A DNA stretch of 17,533 nucleotides from Wenzhouxiangella sp. (GCA_007123575.1 SKKV01000108.1:1-17533), one strand, 5' to 3'; counted from the stretch's first letter, positions 1 through 7,061 are shown. Made by a program: numbers and translations. Notes: generated by a model not told the origin, from the sequence alone.

Positions 1-311
1 TGCGCAAGCACGGGGTCAAATCGCTGGTGGTCGAAAAACGCCATGACAGCGACGCCTGGGGCATGGTGACCTACACCACGGTACTGAAGACCATCATCGC
101 CGAGGAAGGTGACGTTGACCTAGTCAACGTTTACGACATTGCCACCAAGCCGGCGATGGGCGTGCCGCGCCAGCTCGAAGCGCGCCACGCCGTCAGCCTG
201 ATGCTGAACTTCAACATCAAGCGTTTACTTGTCACCAGCAACAACGAGCTCGAAGGCATTTTGACAATGAACGATATCGTCGGCGCGATTCTTGAGAAGT
301 TGGATGATTGA
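1..311 (+). CDS. CBS-domain protein, 3' part only
   Basis: The frame is open from the window edge to TGA at 309-311, so the true start lies upstream and about 102 residues are visible. The visible part starts inside a first CBS motif (KHGVKSLVVEKR, then AWGMVTYTTVL) and continues into a second (ARHAVSLMLNFNIKRLLVTSNNELEGILTMNDIVGAIL), i.e. a Bateman pair. CBS pairs usually bind adenine nucleotides and regulate an attached or partner protein; no other domain is visible because the 5' part is missing. The GTG at 27 falls inside the first CBS motif and is not a credible start. The family is clear; the specific role is unknown. Confidence 0.8.
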   Translation, partial: RKHGVKSLVVEKRHDSDAWGMVTYTTVLKTIIAEEGDVDLVNVYDIATKPAMGVPRQLEARHAVSLMLNFNIKRLLVTSNNELEGILTMNDIVGAILEKLDD

Positions 312-318
312 CGAAGGA

Positions 319-350
319 CGGTTTACGGTTTACGGGTTACGGTTATCGGG
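319..350 (+). repeat. Degenerate 7-bp tandem repeat (CGGTTTA-like)
   Basis: Four head-to-tail heptamers, CGGTTTA, CGGTTTA, CGGGTTA and CGGTTAT, followed by CGGG, begin 8 bp after the CBS gene's stop codon. Short heptamer arrays of this sort occur in intergenic DNA of some bacteria. No function can be read from it. Confidence 0.7.
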
Positions 351-387
351 TAGTGCATGAGGTTGGAGAGCGGCTTGGGCCAGGCTA

Positions 388-435
388 GTGGCGAAGGATT
401 CAGCATGGTCCCCGGCCACGTTGGGCCGGGCTACA
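388..435 (+). repeat. REP-like palindromic element, compact copy
   Basis: The element contains CATGGTCCCCGGCC and GGGCCGGGCTACA. The arms CCCGGCC (411-417) and GGCCGGG (424-430) pair perfectly around a 6-nt loop. Both flanking blocks recur at 13372-13401 and 13473-13485, where a much longer loop separates the arms. Two intergenic copies in 17.5 kb, each a hairpin with conserved flanks, fit a dispersed repetitive extragenic palindrome; copy number elsewhere is unknown. Confidence 0.6.
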
Positions 436-463
436 TACGGTGGCAGTTGGCGGTTAGTTGGTT

Positions 464-498
464 ATTAACCCGGCAACCAAACAGGTTGTCGGGTTAAT
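464..498. terminator. Strong 15-bp hairpin, possible bidirectional terminator
   Basis: ATTAACCCGGCAACC (464-478) pairs with GGTTGTCGGGTTAAT (484-498) at 14 of 15 positions around the loop AAACA; the one mismatch is G-T, so it can still pair in RNA on the plus strand. It lies between the 3' ends of two convergent genes (the CBS protein and tkt), where a terminator is expected. There is no T tract after it on either strand, so a classical Rho-independent terminator is not proven. Confidence 0.5.
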
Positions 499-499
499 G

Positions 500-518
500 C
501 CCGGCCGGAACGGCCGGG
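500..518. repeat. GC-rich 8-bp palindrome
   Basis: CCCGGCCG (500-507) and CGGCCGGG (511-518) are perfect inverted repeats around GAA. It starts one base after the larger hairpin that ends at 498 and shares the CCCGGCC arm with the REP-like element at 411-430. It may be another REP-like piece or part of the same structured spacer. Confidence 0.5.
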
Positions 519-562
519 GCCGCGAAGCGAAGGCCTACACGGACATGCGCCGCAAATGCCGC

Positions 563-590
563 GCAACGAATACCGTAGGTATTTCGTTGC
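563..590 (-). terminator. tkt: Hairpin just after the transketolase stop
   Basis: On the minus strand GCAACGAAATACC and GGTATTCGTTGC pair with a single bulged A around the loop TAC. The hairpin begins 4 nt beyond the tkt stop codon (595-597), the right place for a transcript end. What follows is GCGGCATTT with no real U tract, so it may be a 3'-end stabilising stem instead of an intrinsic terminator. Confidence 0.4.
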
Positions 591-594
591 CGGT

Positions 595-2595
595 TTAATA
601 GATAACCGCGCGGACGGCTTTGATGACGGCTTCGGTGGTCAGGCCGTATTCGCTAAATAGCTGGTCGGCCGGGGCCGAGGCGCCGAAGCGGTCGATGCCG
701 ATGACGCGGCCGCGCGGGCCCACCCAGTGGCGCCAGTACAGCGACACGCCGGCTTCCACCGCCACCCGTGCCGTCAGCTCGCTGGGCAGCACGCGCTCCT
801 GGTAGTCGGCATCCTGGCTGGCGAACAGGTCCGGGCAGGGCATGGAGACCACGCGCACGGCCAGGCCTTCGGATTCCAGCTGCTCGGCCGCGGCCACGGC
901 CAGGCCCACCTCGGAACCCGTGGCCAGGATCACTGCCTGCGGGTTGCCGCTTTTCGGTTCGCGCAAAATGTAGGCACCACGAGCGATGTCGGCCAGCTGG
1001 GCGGCATCGCGCGGTTGGTGCGGCAGGCCCTGACGGGTCAGGATCAGGGCTGTCGGTGCCTGGCGGCGGCGTAGCGCTGCACCCCAGGCGACCATCGTTT
1101 CGGCCTTGTCGGCCGGGCGCCAGACTTCCAGATTCGGAATCAGACGCAGGCTGGCGACGTGCTCCACCGGCTGGTGGGTGGGGCCGTCTTCACCCAGGCC
1201 GATCGAGTCGTGGGTGTAGACGTGAATGTTGCCGGTCGGGATCAGGGCCGACATGCGCACGGCGTTGCGGGCGTAGTCGGAAAACACCAGGAACGTGCCG
1301 GTGTAAGGAATAAAGCCGCCGTGCAAGGCCAGGCCGTTGGCAATCGCGGTCATCCCGAACTCGCGCACGCCATAGTAGATGTAGTTGCCGCGGGCAGCGT
1401 CGTCCATGATGTCGACGCTGCCCGACCAGTTGGTGTTGTTCGAGCCGGTCAAGTCGGCCGAACCGCCAATCATTTCCGGCAGGTTCGGGGCCAGCTTTTC
1501 AATGCTCATGCCTGATGCCTTGCGGGTGGCCACCTTGCCATCATCGGCCTGCATCGCATCCAGGGCATCGGCCAGGATCTGGTCGAACTGGTCGGGCAGC
1601 TCGCCGTTCATGCGCCGGGCAAACTCTTCGGCCAGTTCCGGGTTGGCCTGCTGATACTCACTCCAGACCGCCTGCCAGGCCTGTTCAAACTCGGCGCCGC
1701 GCTGGCGCGCATCCCAGCCGGCGCGAATCTCTTCCGGGATCTCGAACGGCGCATGCGGCCAGCCCAGGGCCTCGCGGGTGGCGGCGATTTCGTCATCGCC
1801 CAGGGGCGCGCCGTGGGTATCGGCGGTGCCGGCCTTGTTCGGTGCGCCAAAACCAATCGTGGTCTTGCAGCAGATCAGGGTCGGCCGGTCCAGGTCCTCG
1901 CGGGCGGCACGAATGGCCTGGTCGACGGCTTCGGGGTCATGCCCGTCAACGGCCTCGATCACCTGCCAGCCGTAGGCGCGGAAACGCTCGGGGGTGTTGT
2001 CAGTAAACCAGCCGTCAATCTCGCCGTCGATGGAGATGCCGTTGTCGTCGTAAAAAACCACCAGCTTGCCCAATCCCCAGGTGCCGGCTAATGAGCAAAC
2101 CTCATGCGAGATGCCTTCCATCAGGCAGCCATCGCCCGCAAACACCCAGGTCCAGTGATCCACCAAGGTATGCGCCTCGGTGTTGAAACGAGCCGCAAGC
2201 AGCTTTTCGGCCAAGGCCATGCCAACGGCATTGGCCAGGCCCTGCCCCAGGGGGCCGGTGGTCGTCTCGATTCCGGGCGCTTCGCCGAACTCCGGGTGGC
2301 CGGCGGTGGGCGAATGAAGCTGGCGGAAATTCTTCAGCGCCTCCATGTCCAGGTCATAGCCGCTCAAGTGCAGGGTTGCATAGAGCAGCATCGAGCCATG
2401 CCCGTTCGAGACCACGAAGCGGTCTCGGTCCCTCCAACCGGCATTGCCCGGGTTGTGGCGCAGATGGTTGTTGTACAGCACCTCGGCAATATCGGCCATG
2501 CCCATGGGCATGCCGGGGTGGCCGGAGTTGGCGCGCTGGACAGCGTCCATGGCAAGGGCGCGGATGGCATTGGCGAGTTGGCGGCGATCAGTCAT
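595..2595 (-). CDS. tkt: Transketolase
   Basis: A thiamine-diphosphate enzyme of 666 residues (E. coli TktA is about the same length). It moves two-carbon ketol units between sugar phosphates in the non-oxidative pentose phosphate pathway and supplies erythrose-4-phosphate and pentoses in the cytosol. Visible marks: SGHPG with H26, NGHGS with H66, H100 in TAGHPEFG, TTGPLGQG at 112-119, and the TPP motif GDG (154-156) followed by DDN (183-185). The central REFGMTAIANG holds the expected catalytic glutamate of the Pyr domain, and a C-terminal transketolase domain follows. The ATG at 2595 gives the usual N-terminus. It stands alone on its strand with its own likely promoter. Its product erythrose-4-phosphate is the precursor used upstream of aroB, which is also in this window. 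Confidence 0.97.
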   Translation of the reverse strand: MTDRRQLANAIRALAMDAVQRANSGHPGMPMGMADIAEVLYNNHLRHNPGNAGWRDRDRFVVSNGHGSMLLYATLHLSGYDLDMEALKNFRQLHSPTAGHPEFGEAPGIETTTGPLGQGLANAVGMALAEKLLAARFNTEAHTLVDHWTWVFAGDGCLMEGISHEVCSLAGTWGLGKLVVFYDDNGISIDGEIDGWFTDNTPERFRAYGWQVIEAVDGHDPEAVDQAIRAAREDLDRPTLICCKTTIGFGAPNKAGTADTHGAPLGDDEIAATREALGWPHAPFEIPEEIRAGWDARQRGAEFEQAWQAVWSEYQQANPELAEEFARRMNGELPDQFDQILADALDAMQADDGKVATRKASGMSIEKLAPNLPEMIGGSADLTGSNNTNWSGSVDIMDDAARGNYIYYGVREFGMTAIANGLALHGGFIPYTGTFLVFSDYARNAVRMSALIPTGNIHVYTHDSIGLGEDGPTHQPVEHVASLRLIPNLEVWRPADKAETMVAWGAALRRRQAPTALILTRQGLPHQPRDAAQLADIARGAYILREPKSGNPQAVILATGSEVGLAVAAAEQLESEGLAVRVVSMPCPDLFASQDADYQERVLPSELTARVAVEAGVSLYWRHWVGPRGRVIGIDRFGASAPADQLFSEYGLTTEAVIKAVRAVIY

Positions 2596-2633
2596 GGCGT
2601 AGGGCCTGGAGAGGATGTTCGAATAAGCCGGCC

Positions 2634-2662
2634 ATTTTGCCGCCTCAGGACACCTCAGGCAA
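2634..2662 (-). promoter_or_regulatory. Candidate sigma-70 promoter for tkt
   Basis: On the minus strand TTGCCT (plus 2657-2662) and CAAAAT (plus 2634-2639) lie 17 bp apart, each matching 4 of 6 consensus bases. The start would fall near 2627, giving a leader of about 30 nt. The spacer holds a direct repeat of CCTGAGG (plus 2643-2649 and 2653-2659), which could be a regulator site. Prediction only. Confidence 0.3.
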
Positions 2663-2774
2663 GGATCCCAATCAATATGCTGCGAGGCAGCTGGCCGCCC
2701 CGGTCGACCATGTCCATTCGACTGGCGGGCTTCACCAGCCTGGAAGGCGGGTAAATCATTTAGCTTTCCGGCAT

Positions 2775-2796
2775 TTGCACCATATTTTTAGTGCAA
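2775..2796. promoter_or_regulatory. Inverted repeat TTGCAC-N10-GTGCAA, possible operator
   Basis: A perfect 6-bp inverted repeat with a 10-bp AT-rich spacer lies about 90 bp upstream of the beta-barrel gene at 2887 and within the spacer divergent from tkt. Its size and symmetry suit a dimeric regulator. It resembles an NtrC half-site pair (TGCACCA), but the spacing differs from NtrC sites, so no regulator is named. Confidence 0.3.
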
Positions 2797-2886
2797 GCCG
2801 GCAAGGGCTCTGATAGACTCGGCTTTGAGATGAGGGAATTAACGCTAAATTAAACTTTTCGGCGTTTTCGCTATCTTAATGGAAAC

Positions 2887-3921
2887 ATGAGCCACTGCAT
2901 CAAAACTGGTCATTTTTCGATGAGAATCCTAGCGCCAGCCCTGCTAACGTTCAGCCTGTTGGGCGCAGTCAATGCGTGGGCTGTTGATGGCGATGGTCTC
3001 GAGCCGGGTTGGCGCTTGGCTGAAGCTCTGCCCCTGCAGCCTCCCGTTTTCCTGGCTGGTGATCGCGACGCTCTCGGCTTGCCCGGCACACGACCGCGGC
3101 TGACCATGAATATGACCAGTTCCCAGAACGCGCTGGTCGAAAATAACGAGAGCGCATTCTCCTGGTCACTGGAAGCCTGGCAGCTCAATACGGCCAGCTT
3201 GGCGCATATTCAATGTAACCGCCACACCAGCACGGTTGACGCCTTTCTGGCTGAAGATTGCCGCTTCGTGGATCAGCCCGTACCAGAGGACGCAGTCAAC
3301 TTAGTTCAGGTTCGCGGTGAGTGGACGGCAAAACCCGGTATCACATTGGGCGTTGGCGCCTTCCACAGCAGTGGCGGTCATGCAACATTCCGGCCAGGCA
3401 TGGCAATGCTTCAACCCATGAGTCATGAAGCCAACGGACTTTCTGGTCCGCGCGCGCAGTCGGTTGACGGGCTCGATGTCAATGTCAGTTTCGGCATCAG
3501 CACTGAGCGGGTCGGCGACTTTCTGGTCGGCCTGCAGCTTGCGCGCTATCGTCAGCGCATGAGCTTAAGCGATCTGGGCTTCACCCAGCCCGGCCTGCCC
3601 CCATCCCACGACTACAGCCGCTACGGCAATAGCGCCCAGTTTGCCCTGGGCTGGCGGCGAGGAAATTTCAGCGGCGATTTGCTCGGTCATCACTACCGCG
3701 ATGTCCCGCTTTGGCTCGGCAGCCAGCCCGGCTCAATGTCCCCCTACAACTCTTTCGACCTGGAATTTTCATGGCGGCCGCGAAATGCCTCCATCAGCAT
3801 AGGCATCAGCAACCTGCTTGATGCTGCGCCACGCGGCGAGGAAGGAGACACCGCATTGGAAGACCCGCTGGAGCATGTATTCGGTCGCATCCCCTACGTC
3901 CGCTACAAGCACGATCTGTAA
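2887..3921 (+). CDS. Outer-membrane beta-barrel protein of unknown function
   Basis: 344 residues with an N-terminal export signal: a hydrophobic stretch ILAPALLTFSLLGAVNAWA and likely cleavage near AWA. The ATG at 2887 follows a weak GGAA; an in-frame ATG at 2920 would give a shorter signal peptide, so the start is not certain. The rest consists of alternating polar and hydrophobic strands rich in Gly and aromatic residues, e.g. GITLGVGAFHSSGG, RVGDFLVGLQLARYRQR and SFDLEFSWRPRNASISIGISNLLDAAP. The last piece resembles the final strands of TonB-dependent receptors, but no plug domain is present and the size is too small for such a receptor. The protein ends YVRYKHDL, not in the aromatic residue usual for BAM substrates. 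Followed after 113 bp by another exported protein on the same strand. The exact family is not recognised. Confidence 0.75.
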   Translation: MSHCIKTGHFSMRILAPALLTFSLLGAVNAWAVDGDGLEPGWRLAEALPLQPPVFLAGDRDALGLPGTRPRLTMNMTSSQNALVENNESAFSWSLEAWQLNTASLAHIQCNRHTSTVDAFLAEDCRFVDQPVPEDAVNLVQVRGEWTAKPGITLGVGAFHSSGGHATFRPGMAMLQPMSHEANGLSGPRAQSVDGLDVNVSFGISTERVGDFLVGLQLARYRQRMSLSDLGFTQPGLPPSHDYSRYGNSAQFALGWRRGNFSGDLLGHHYRDVPLWLGSQPGSMSPYNSFDLEFSWRPRNASISIGISNLLDAAPRGEEGDTALEDPLEHVFGRIPYVRYKHDL

Positions 3922-4011
3922 GAAAACTCGCCCATCCGAGCAATGGCAGCATTCTGGCCTGTCCGCACCGCGCAAAACCGTTACACTTTAATCCCTTCAC
4001 ACTGTCGTATT

Positions 4012-4026
4012 GGTGTGTCCCACACC
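4012..4026 (+). promoter_or_regulatory. Small hairpin just before a start codon
   Basis: GGTGTG (4012-4017) and CACACC (4021-4026) pair perfectly around TCC and end 8 nt before the ATG at 4035. No Shine-Dalgarno sequence is visible there, so the stem could mask or shape ribosome entry. This is inference from position only. Confidence 0.3.
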
Positions 4027-4034
4027 CATTCAAA

Positions 4035-4559
4035 ATGATGAGAAAACCCAGATTCGCTACCCAAGCCCTGATTTTTGCCTGCTGCCTACTGCTGCTTGGC
4101 AGCAGCACACAGGCTAACCAGAGCTTTTCGTCGCTTGAAGAGCGCATGACCGGACGTGAGTTTCGGGAAACCGGCCTTCACAAGCTTAGCGACGAAGAGT
4201 TGGCTGCCTTGAATCGCTGGATTCGCCAGCGCTCACTGGCCGAGGGAGAAGTGGCCAGCCACGAGGGTCCTGGTACCGATGCGGCTGCAGCAGCGACTTC
4301 CGACGACCGCGGCCTGCGCAGCAGCGGCGGCGACCGCGAGACCATCCACAGCCGTATCGTTGGCAACTTCACCGGCTGGAGAGGTGGTACAGAGTTCGAG
4401 CTGGAAAATGGCATGGTCTGGCGGCAGATCGGCGGCGGAACCTTCCGGATTCCGGCCGAGGACAACCCCAGAGTAGAGATTCGACCGGGCGTGTTCGGCT
4501 CCTGGCGACTGCGGGTAGAGGGCTACAACACCCAAGTTCGCGTGGAGCGAATTCGCTGA
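4035..4559 (+). CDS. Small exported protein of unknown function
   Basis: 174 residues. The N-terminus is a clear signal peptide (KPRFATQALIFACCLLLLGSSTQA, cleavage probably after QA). Next is a short predicted helical segment (SSLEERMTGREFRETGLHKLSDEELAALNRWI, residues about 31-63), then an Ala/Ser/Asp/Gly linker (about 80-105). The C-terminus is a beta-rich module starting IHSRIVGNFTGW and containing GGTEFELENGMVWRQ and GSWRLRVEGYNTQVRVERI. This two-part layout resembles uncharacterised periplasmic proteins of Xanthomonadales; I cannot name a function. ATG codons at 4035 and 4038 are adjacent and either may start. It converges on the zinc-ribbon gene with 3 bp between the stop codons. Confidence 0.75.
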   Translation: MMRKPRFATQALIFACCLLLLGSSTQANQSFSSLEERMTGREFRETGLHKLSDEELAALNRWIRQRSLAEGEVASHEGPGTDAAAAATSDDRGLRSSGGDRETIHSRIVGNFTGWRGGTEFELENGMVWRQIGGGTFRIPAEDNPRVEIRPGVFGSWRLRVEGYNTQVRVERIR

Positions 4560-4562
4560 CGC

Positions 4563-4913
4563 TCAGCGCCTCGTGGTCGGCCTGTTGCGACCCAGCTTGA
4601 GCCAAAAAGTCCACGCTCTGGCACTAACGTAAAGCACGGCACCGAAAAACACCAGCAAGACGCCGCCCAGCGGCGGCGGCAGGTCCCAACCAGTAGGGCC
4701 ATCAAACCACCACCAGATTGCGCCGAAAAGCAGCAGCGCCAGCGCCAGGAAAGAGAGCTGAGAGGCTCGGAACAGTTTTTCCTTCCACCGCTCGGATTGC
4801 AGGCGCTCGCGGTCTTCAGGACTCAGGTCGTCGAGTTCTTCTTTGCAGTGCGGGCAAGATTTCATCAGCGATGAAATGCGTCCGCCGCAGTAGGGACAGG
4901 TGACAATAGCCAT
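4563..4913 (-). CDS. Zinc-ribbon protein with two membrane segments
   Basis: 116 residues. The N-terminus has two CxxC knuckles (C6/C9 and C20/C23, in CPYCGG and CPHC), a zinc-ribbon of the rubredoxin-like kind. A charged helical stretch follows (DDLSPEDRERLQSERWKEKL), then two hydrophobic segments at about 52-70 and 82-104, and a basic tail. It is probably an inner-membrane protein with the ribbon in the cytoplasm. It starts 27 bp after the histidine kinase stop on the same strand, so it is probably the third gene of the two-component operon. An alternative start signal TAGTCT lies 9 nt before the ATG. The family role is unknown; zinc binding is inferred from the cysteines. Confidence 0.75.
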   Translation of the reverse strand: MAIVTCPYCGGRISSLMKSCPHCKEELDDLSPEDRERLQSERWKEKLFRASQLSFLALALLLFGAIWWWFDGPTGWDLPPPLGGVLLVFFGAVLYVSARAWTFWLKLGRNRPTTRR

Positions 4914-4940
4914 GATGACACAAGACTAACGCAAACCCTC

Positions 4941-6248
4941 TCAGCTTGCAGTGTAGCTACCGGAACGATCGCGGTCGGGGAAGAAAGAAACGGTGACTCT
5001 CAGCCCGCCCTCCTGGCGATTGGCAAACTGCAGCTCCCATCCATAAAGTGCACAGAGCCGGCGGACGATCGAAAGCCCCAGACCAGAGCCTTTGCTGCCG
5101 CCAGACTGACGACCGCGGAAGTGGCGCTCGAAAACGCGTGGCAGTTCATCCTCGGGAATACCTGGGCCGGTATCGAGAATGTGCACCTTACCGCGGCGCA
5201 CCTGCACCCGAACCTCGCCTTTGGCGGTATAGCGCACTGCGTTGCCGATCAGGTTGCCGAAAACCACGGCGATGACCGACTCCGGCGCAATGACGCTGAC
5301 CTCGTCAATCGGCTCCACCACCAGCTTCAGGTCGCGCTCGCTGACCAGCGGTCGGTAGTTGTCGACCACTTGGGCAGCAATCTGGCCGGCATCCTGGGCT
5401 GGTTGGTCGCCGTTGGTACTGCGTTCGGCGCGAACCAGGTGCAGCAACGCGGTGGTGATGTCAGTCGACTGGCGCGCTGCGCGAGCGATGCGAAGCAGGC
5501 GTTCGCGGTTGCGCTCGGATAGATCGGGCTGGCTTAGCATCAGCTCGGTTGCACCGGATATCACTGCCAGCGGTGTGCGCAGCTCGTGCGAGACATCCGC
5601 ATTGAAGGCCTTGTCCCGCTCGACAAGCTCCCGCAAGCGGGCCGCATAGTCATCGAGAGCAGCTGCTAGCTGGCCAACCTCGTCATCCGGGAAGTGCTGC
5701 TCCAACGCCTTCGGCGTCGACAACTCATCCAAGCTCTCAAGCCGCCTGGCCAAGGCTGTGACTGGCGCCATGACGCGCCCTGCCGACCACATTCCCAAAG
5801 CGAGCGACAGCAGGGAAAAGAACACGACGGTGGCAATCAGGCCAACCAGCAGCCGCCTGGCCAGCTCGCGATTCTCGGATACATCGTAGGTGAGAAACAC
5901 CCAGAAATCGTCCTCCTTGGCCACCGCCGCCTTGAAGTGCGCCTCGCTGGTGCGCACGCTGTGAACGCCGCTGGGCAGCTCACGAAACGGCTCCGGCACG
6001 ATATCCGGCCGGCCCGGCCGGGTGACATAACCCTGGATTCGCGAATAGAACGGCTCAACCAGGGTCGGGTCAACTCGCAGATCGCTGATGTACTGATCGA
6101 CTTCATCAGCCAGGGTGCGCGCGATCAGCGCTTCTTCCAGCCAGCTTTGCAACAGGATGACGGCCACGGCGAACAGCACGCTCAAAAGCGTGCCGAAAAA
6201 AACAAACGACAGGATCAGTCGACTTCTAAGACGTCGCCGAAACTTCAT
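4941..6248 (-). CDS. Sensor histidine kinase, ColS-like
   Basis: 435 residues in the inner membrane. TM1 is at about 13-33, a periplasmic sensor region of about 100 residues follows, TM2 is at about 133-153, then HAMP (about 154-206). The dimerisation helix carries the H box FNADVSHELRTPL with phospho-accepting H221. The ATPase part has an N box NLIGNAVRYT (332-341), G1 DTGPGIP (359-365), F box FERHFRG and G2 GSGLGLSIV (387-395), so all key motifs are present. Its start overlaps the response regulator by 23 bp, so the two are cotranscribed partners. By the close resemblance of the regulator to ColR, this is probably ColS-like; Pseudomonas ColS responds to excess metal through periplasmic ExxE motifs. 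One E-x-x-E (E125-NR-E128) is visible just before TM2, but that short motif could be chance. Confidence 0.9.
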   Translation of the reverse strand: MKFRRRLRSRLILSFVFFGTLLSVLFAVAVILLQSWLEEALIARTLADEVDQYISDLRVDPTLVEPFYSRIQGYVTRPGRPDIVPEPFRELPSGVHSVRTSEAHFKAAVAKEDDFWVFLTYDVSENRELARRLLVGLIATVVFFSLLSLALGMWSAGRVMAPVTALARRLESLDELSTPKALEQHFPDDEVGQLAAALDDYAARLRELVERDKAFNADVSHELRTPLAVISGATELMLSQPDLSERNRERLLRIARAARQSTDITTALLHLVRAERSTNGDQPAQDAGQIAAQVVDNYRPLVSERDLKLVVEPIDEVSVIAPESVIAVVFGNLIGNAVRYTAKGEVRVQVRRGKVHILDTGPGIPEDELPRVFERHFRGRQSGGSKGSGLGLSIVRRLCALYGWELQFANRQEGGLRVTVSFFPDRDRSGSYTAS

Positions 6249-6918
6249 CCGGCGCGACCAGGCAGTAGCCGATACCGTGGCGGGTATTGATCAGGGGTTG
6301 ATCGAACGGCTTGTCAATCAGTGTTCGCAAGGTGTGGATGTGCACCCGAAGGCTGTCACTGTCGGGCAATTCTTCGCCCCAGACATGATGCTCCAGGTCG
6401 CGCCGGGTCACCACGGCCGGCGAAGCGCTCATCAATTTCTCAAGCAGCTTCAACCCAATGGGATTGAGGTCTATGCGCTTGCCCGCGCGACGCACGGTCA
6501 GCGTTTCCAGGTTGTATTCCAGATCGCCCACTTTCAACTCGCGCGGGCGGATGCGCTGCCCGCGACGGGCCAGCACGGCCAACCTAGCATCAACTTCCTT
6601 GAGCTCGAAAGGCTTGACCAGGTAATCATCGGCCCCGGATTTGAAACCGGCCAGCTTGTCATCCAGCTGGTCACGCGCGGTCAGCATCAGCACCGGGGTT
6701 TCCTTGCGTGCTTCTTCCCTGAGCTTGCGGCAGACCTCCAGGCCGTCCATGCCCGGTAAGGCCAGATCGAGCACTATGGCATCAAAATCATTGACAATGG
6801 CAAGGTGCAGACCGGTGACCCCATCGTAGGCGTAATCCACCTCGTGGCTGCGATCAGACAGGAAATCGCCGAGGTTGGCGGCGATATCGCGGTTGTCTTC
6901 AATGATCAGTATGCGCAT
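6226..6918 (-). CDS. OmpR/PhoB-family response regulator, ColR-like
   Basis: 230 residues. The receiver domain (about 1-115) has the acidic pair E7/D8, phospho-acceptor D51 in IVLDLALPGMDG, T80 in LMLTAR and K102 in YLVKPF. The winged-helix DNA-binding domain (about 128-222) ends with LRVHIHTLRTLIDKPF and TRHGIGYCL, close in wording to ColR regulators as I recall them. The start at 6918 is the usual MRILIIEDN; a GGA lies 10 nt upstream. It is the first gene of an operon with the kinase and a zinc-ribbon protein. ColRS pairs control envelope integrity and metal tolerance genes in pseudomonads and xanthomonads; that role is transferred from the family and not shown here. Confidence 0.9.
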   Translation of the reverse strand: MRILIIEDNRDIAANLGDFLSDRSHEVDYAYDGVTGLHLAIVNDFDAIVLDLALPGMDGLEVCRKLREEARKETPVLMLTARDQLDDKLAGFKSGADDYLVKPFELKEVDARLAVLARRGQRIRPRELKVGDLEYNLETLTVRRAGKRIDLNPIGLKLLEKLMSASPAVVTRRDLEHHVWGEELPDSDSLRVHIHTLRTLIDKPFDQPLINTRHGIGYCLVAPDEVSATS

Positions 6919-6951
6919 GGCAGATTCCGAATAAGCGCTGGGAAGCCCGGC

Positions 6952-6987
6952 AAAAAAAATGCCCAGGCGGGAACCACCCGCCCGGGC
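6952..6987 (-). terminator. Rho-independent terminator after pilTU
   Basis: On the minus strand GCCCGGGCGGG and CCCGCCTGGGC pair at 10 of 11 positions around a 5-nt loop and are followed by A and eight T residues. This is a textbook intrinsic terminator for transcripts coming from pilT-pilU. It ends only 33 bp before the response regulator start, so it separates the two operons or sits in the regulator's leader. Confidence 0.88.
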
Positions 6988-7061
6988 TCACATTGCCCCG
7001 TAACCGTCGGCGCGCTCGCTTGCTGAAACGTAATGCGGCACCAACGACTTAAACAATACGC

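Noticed and set aside
2776..2795. NtrC site (TGCACCA ... GTGCA)
   Set aside because: Known NtrC sites such as that at glnA have a shorter spacing between half sites; the second half here is TAGTGCA. Kept only as an unnamed inverted repeat.
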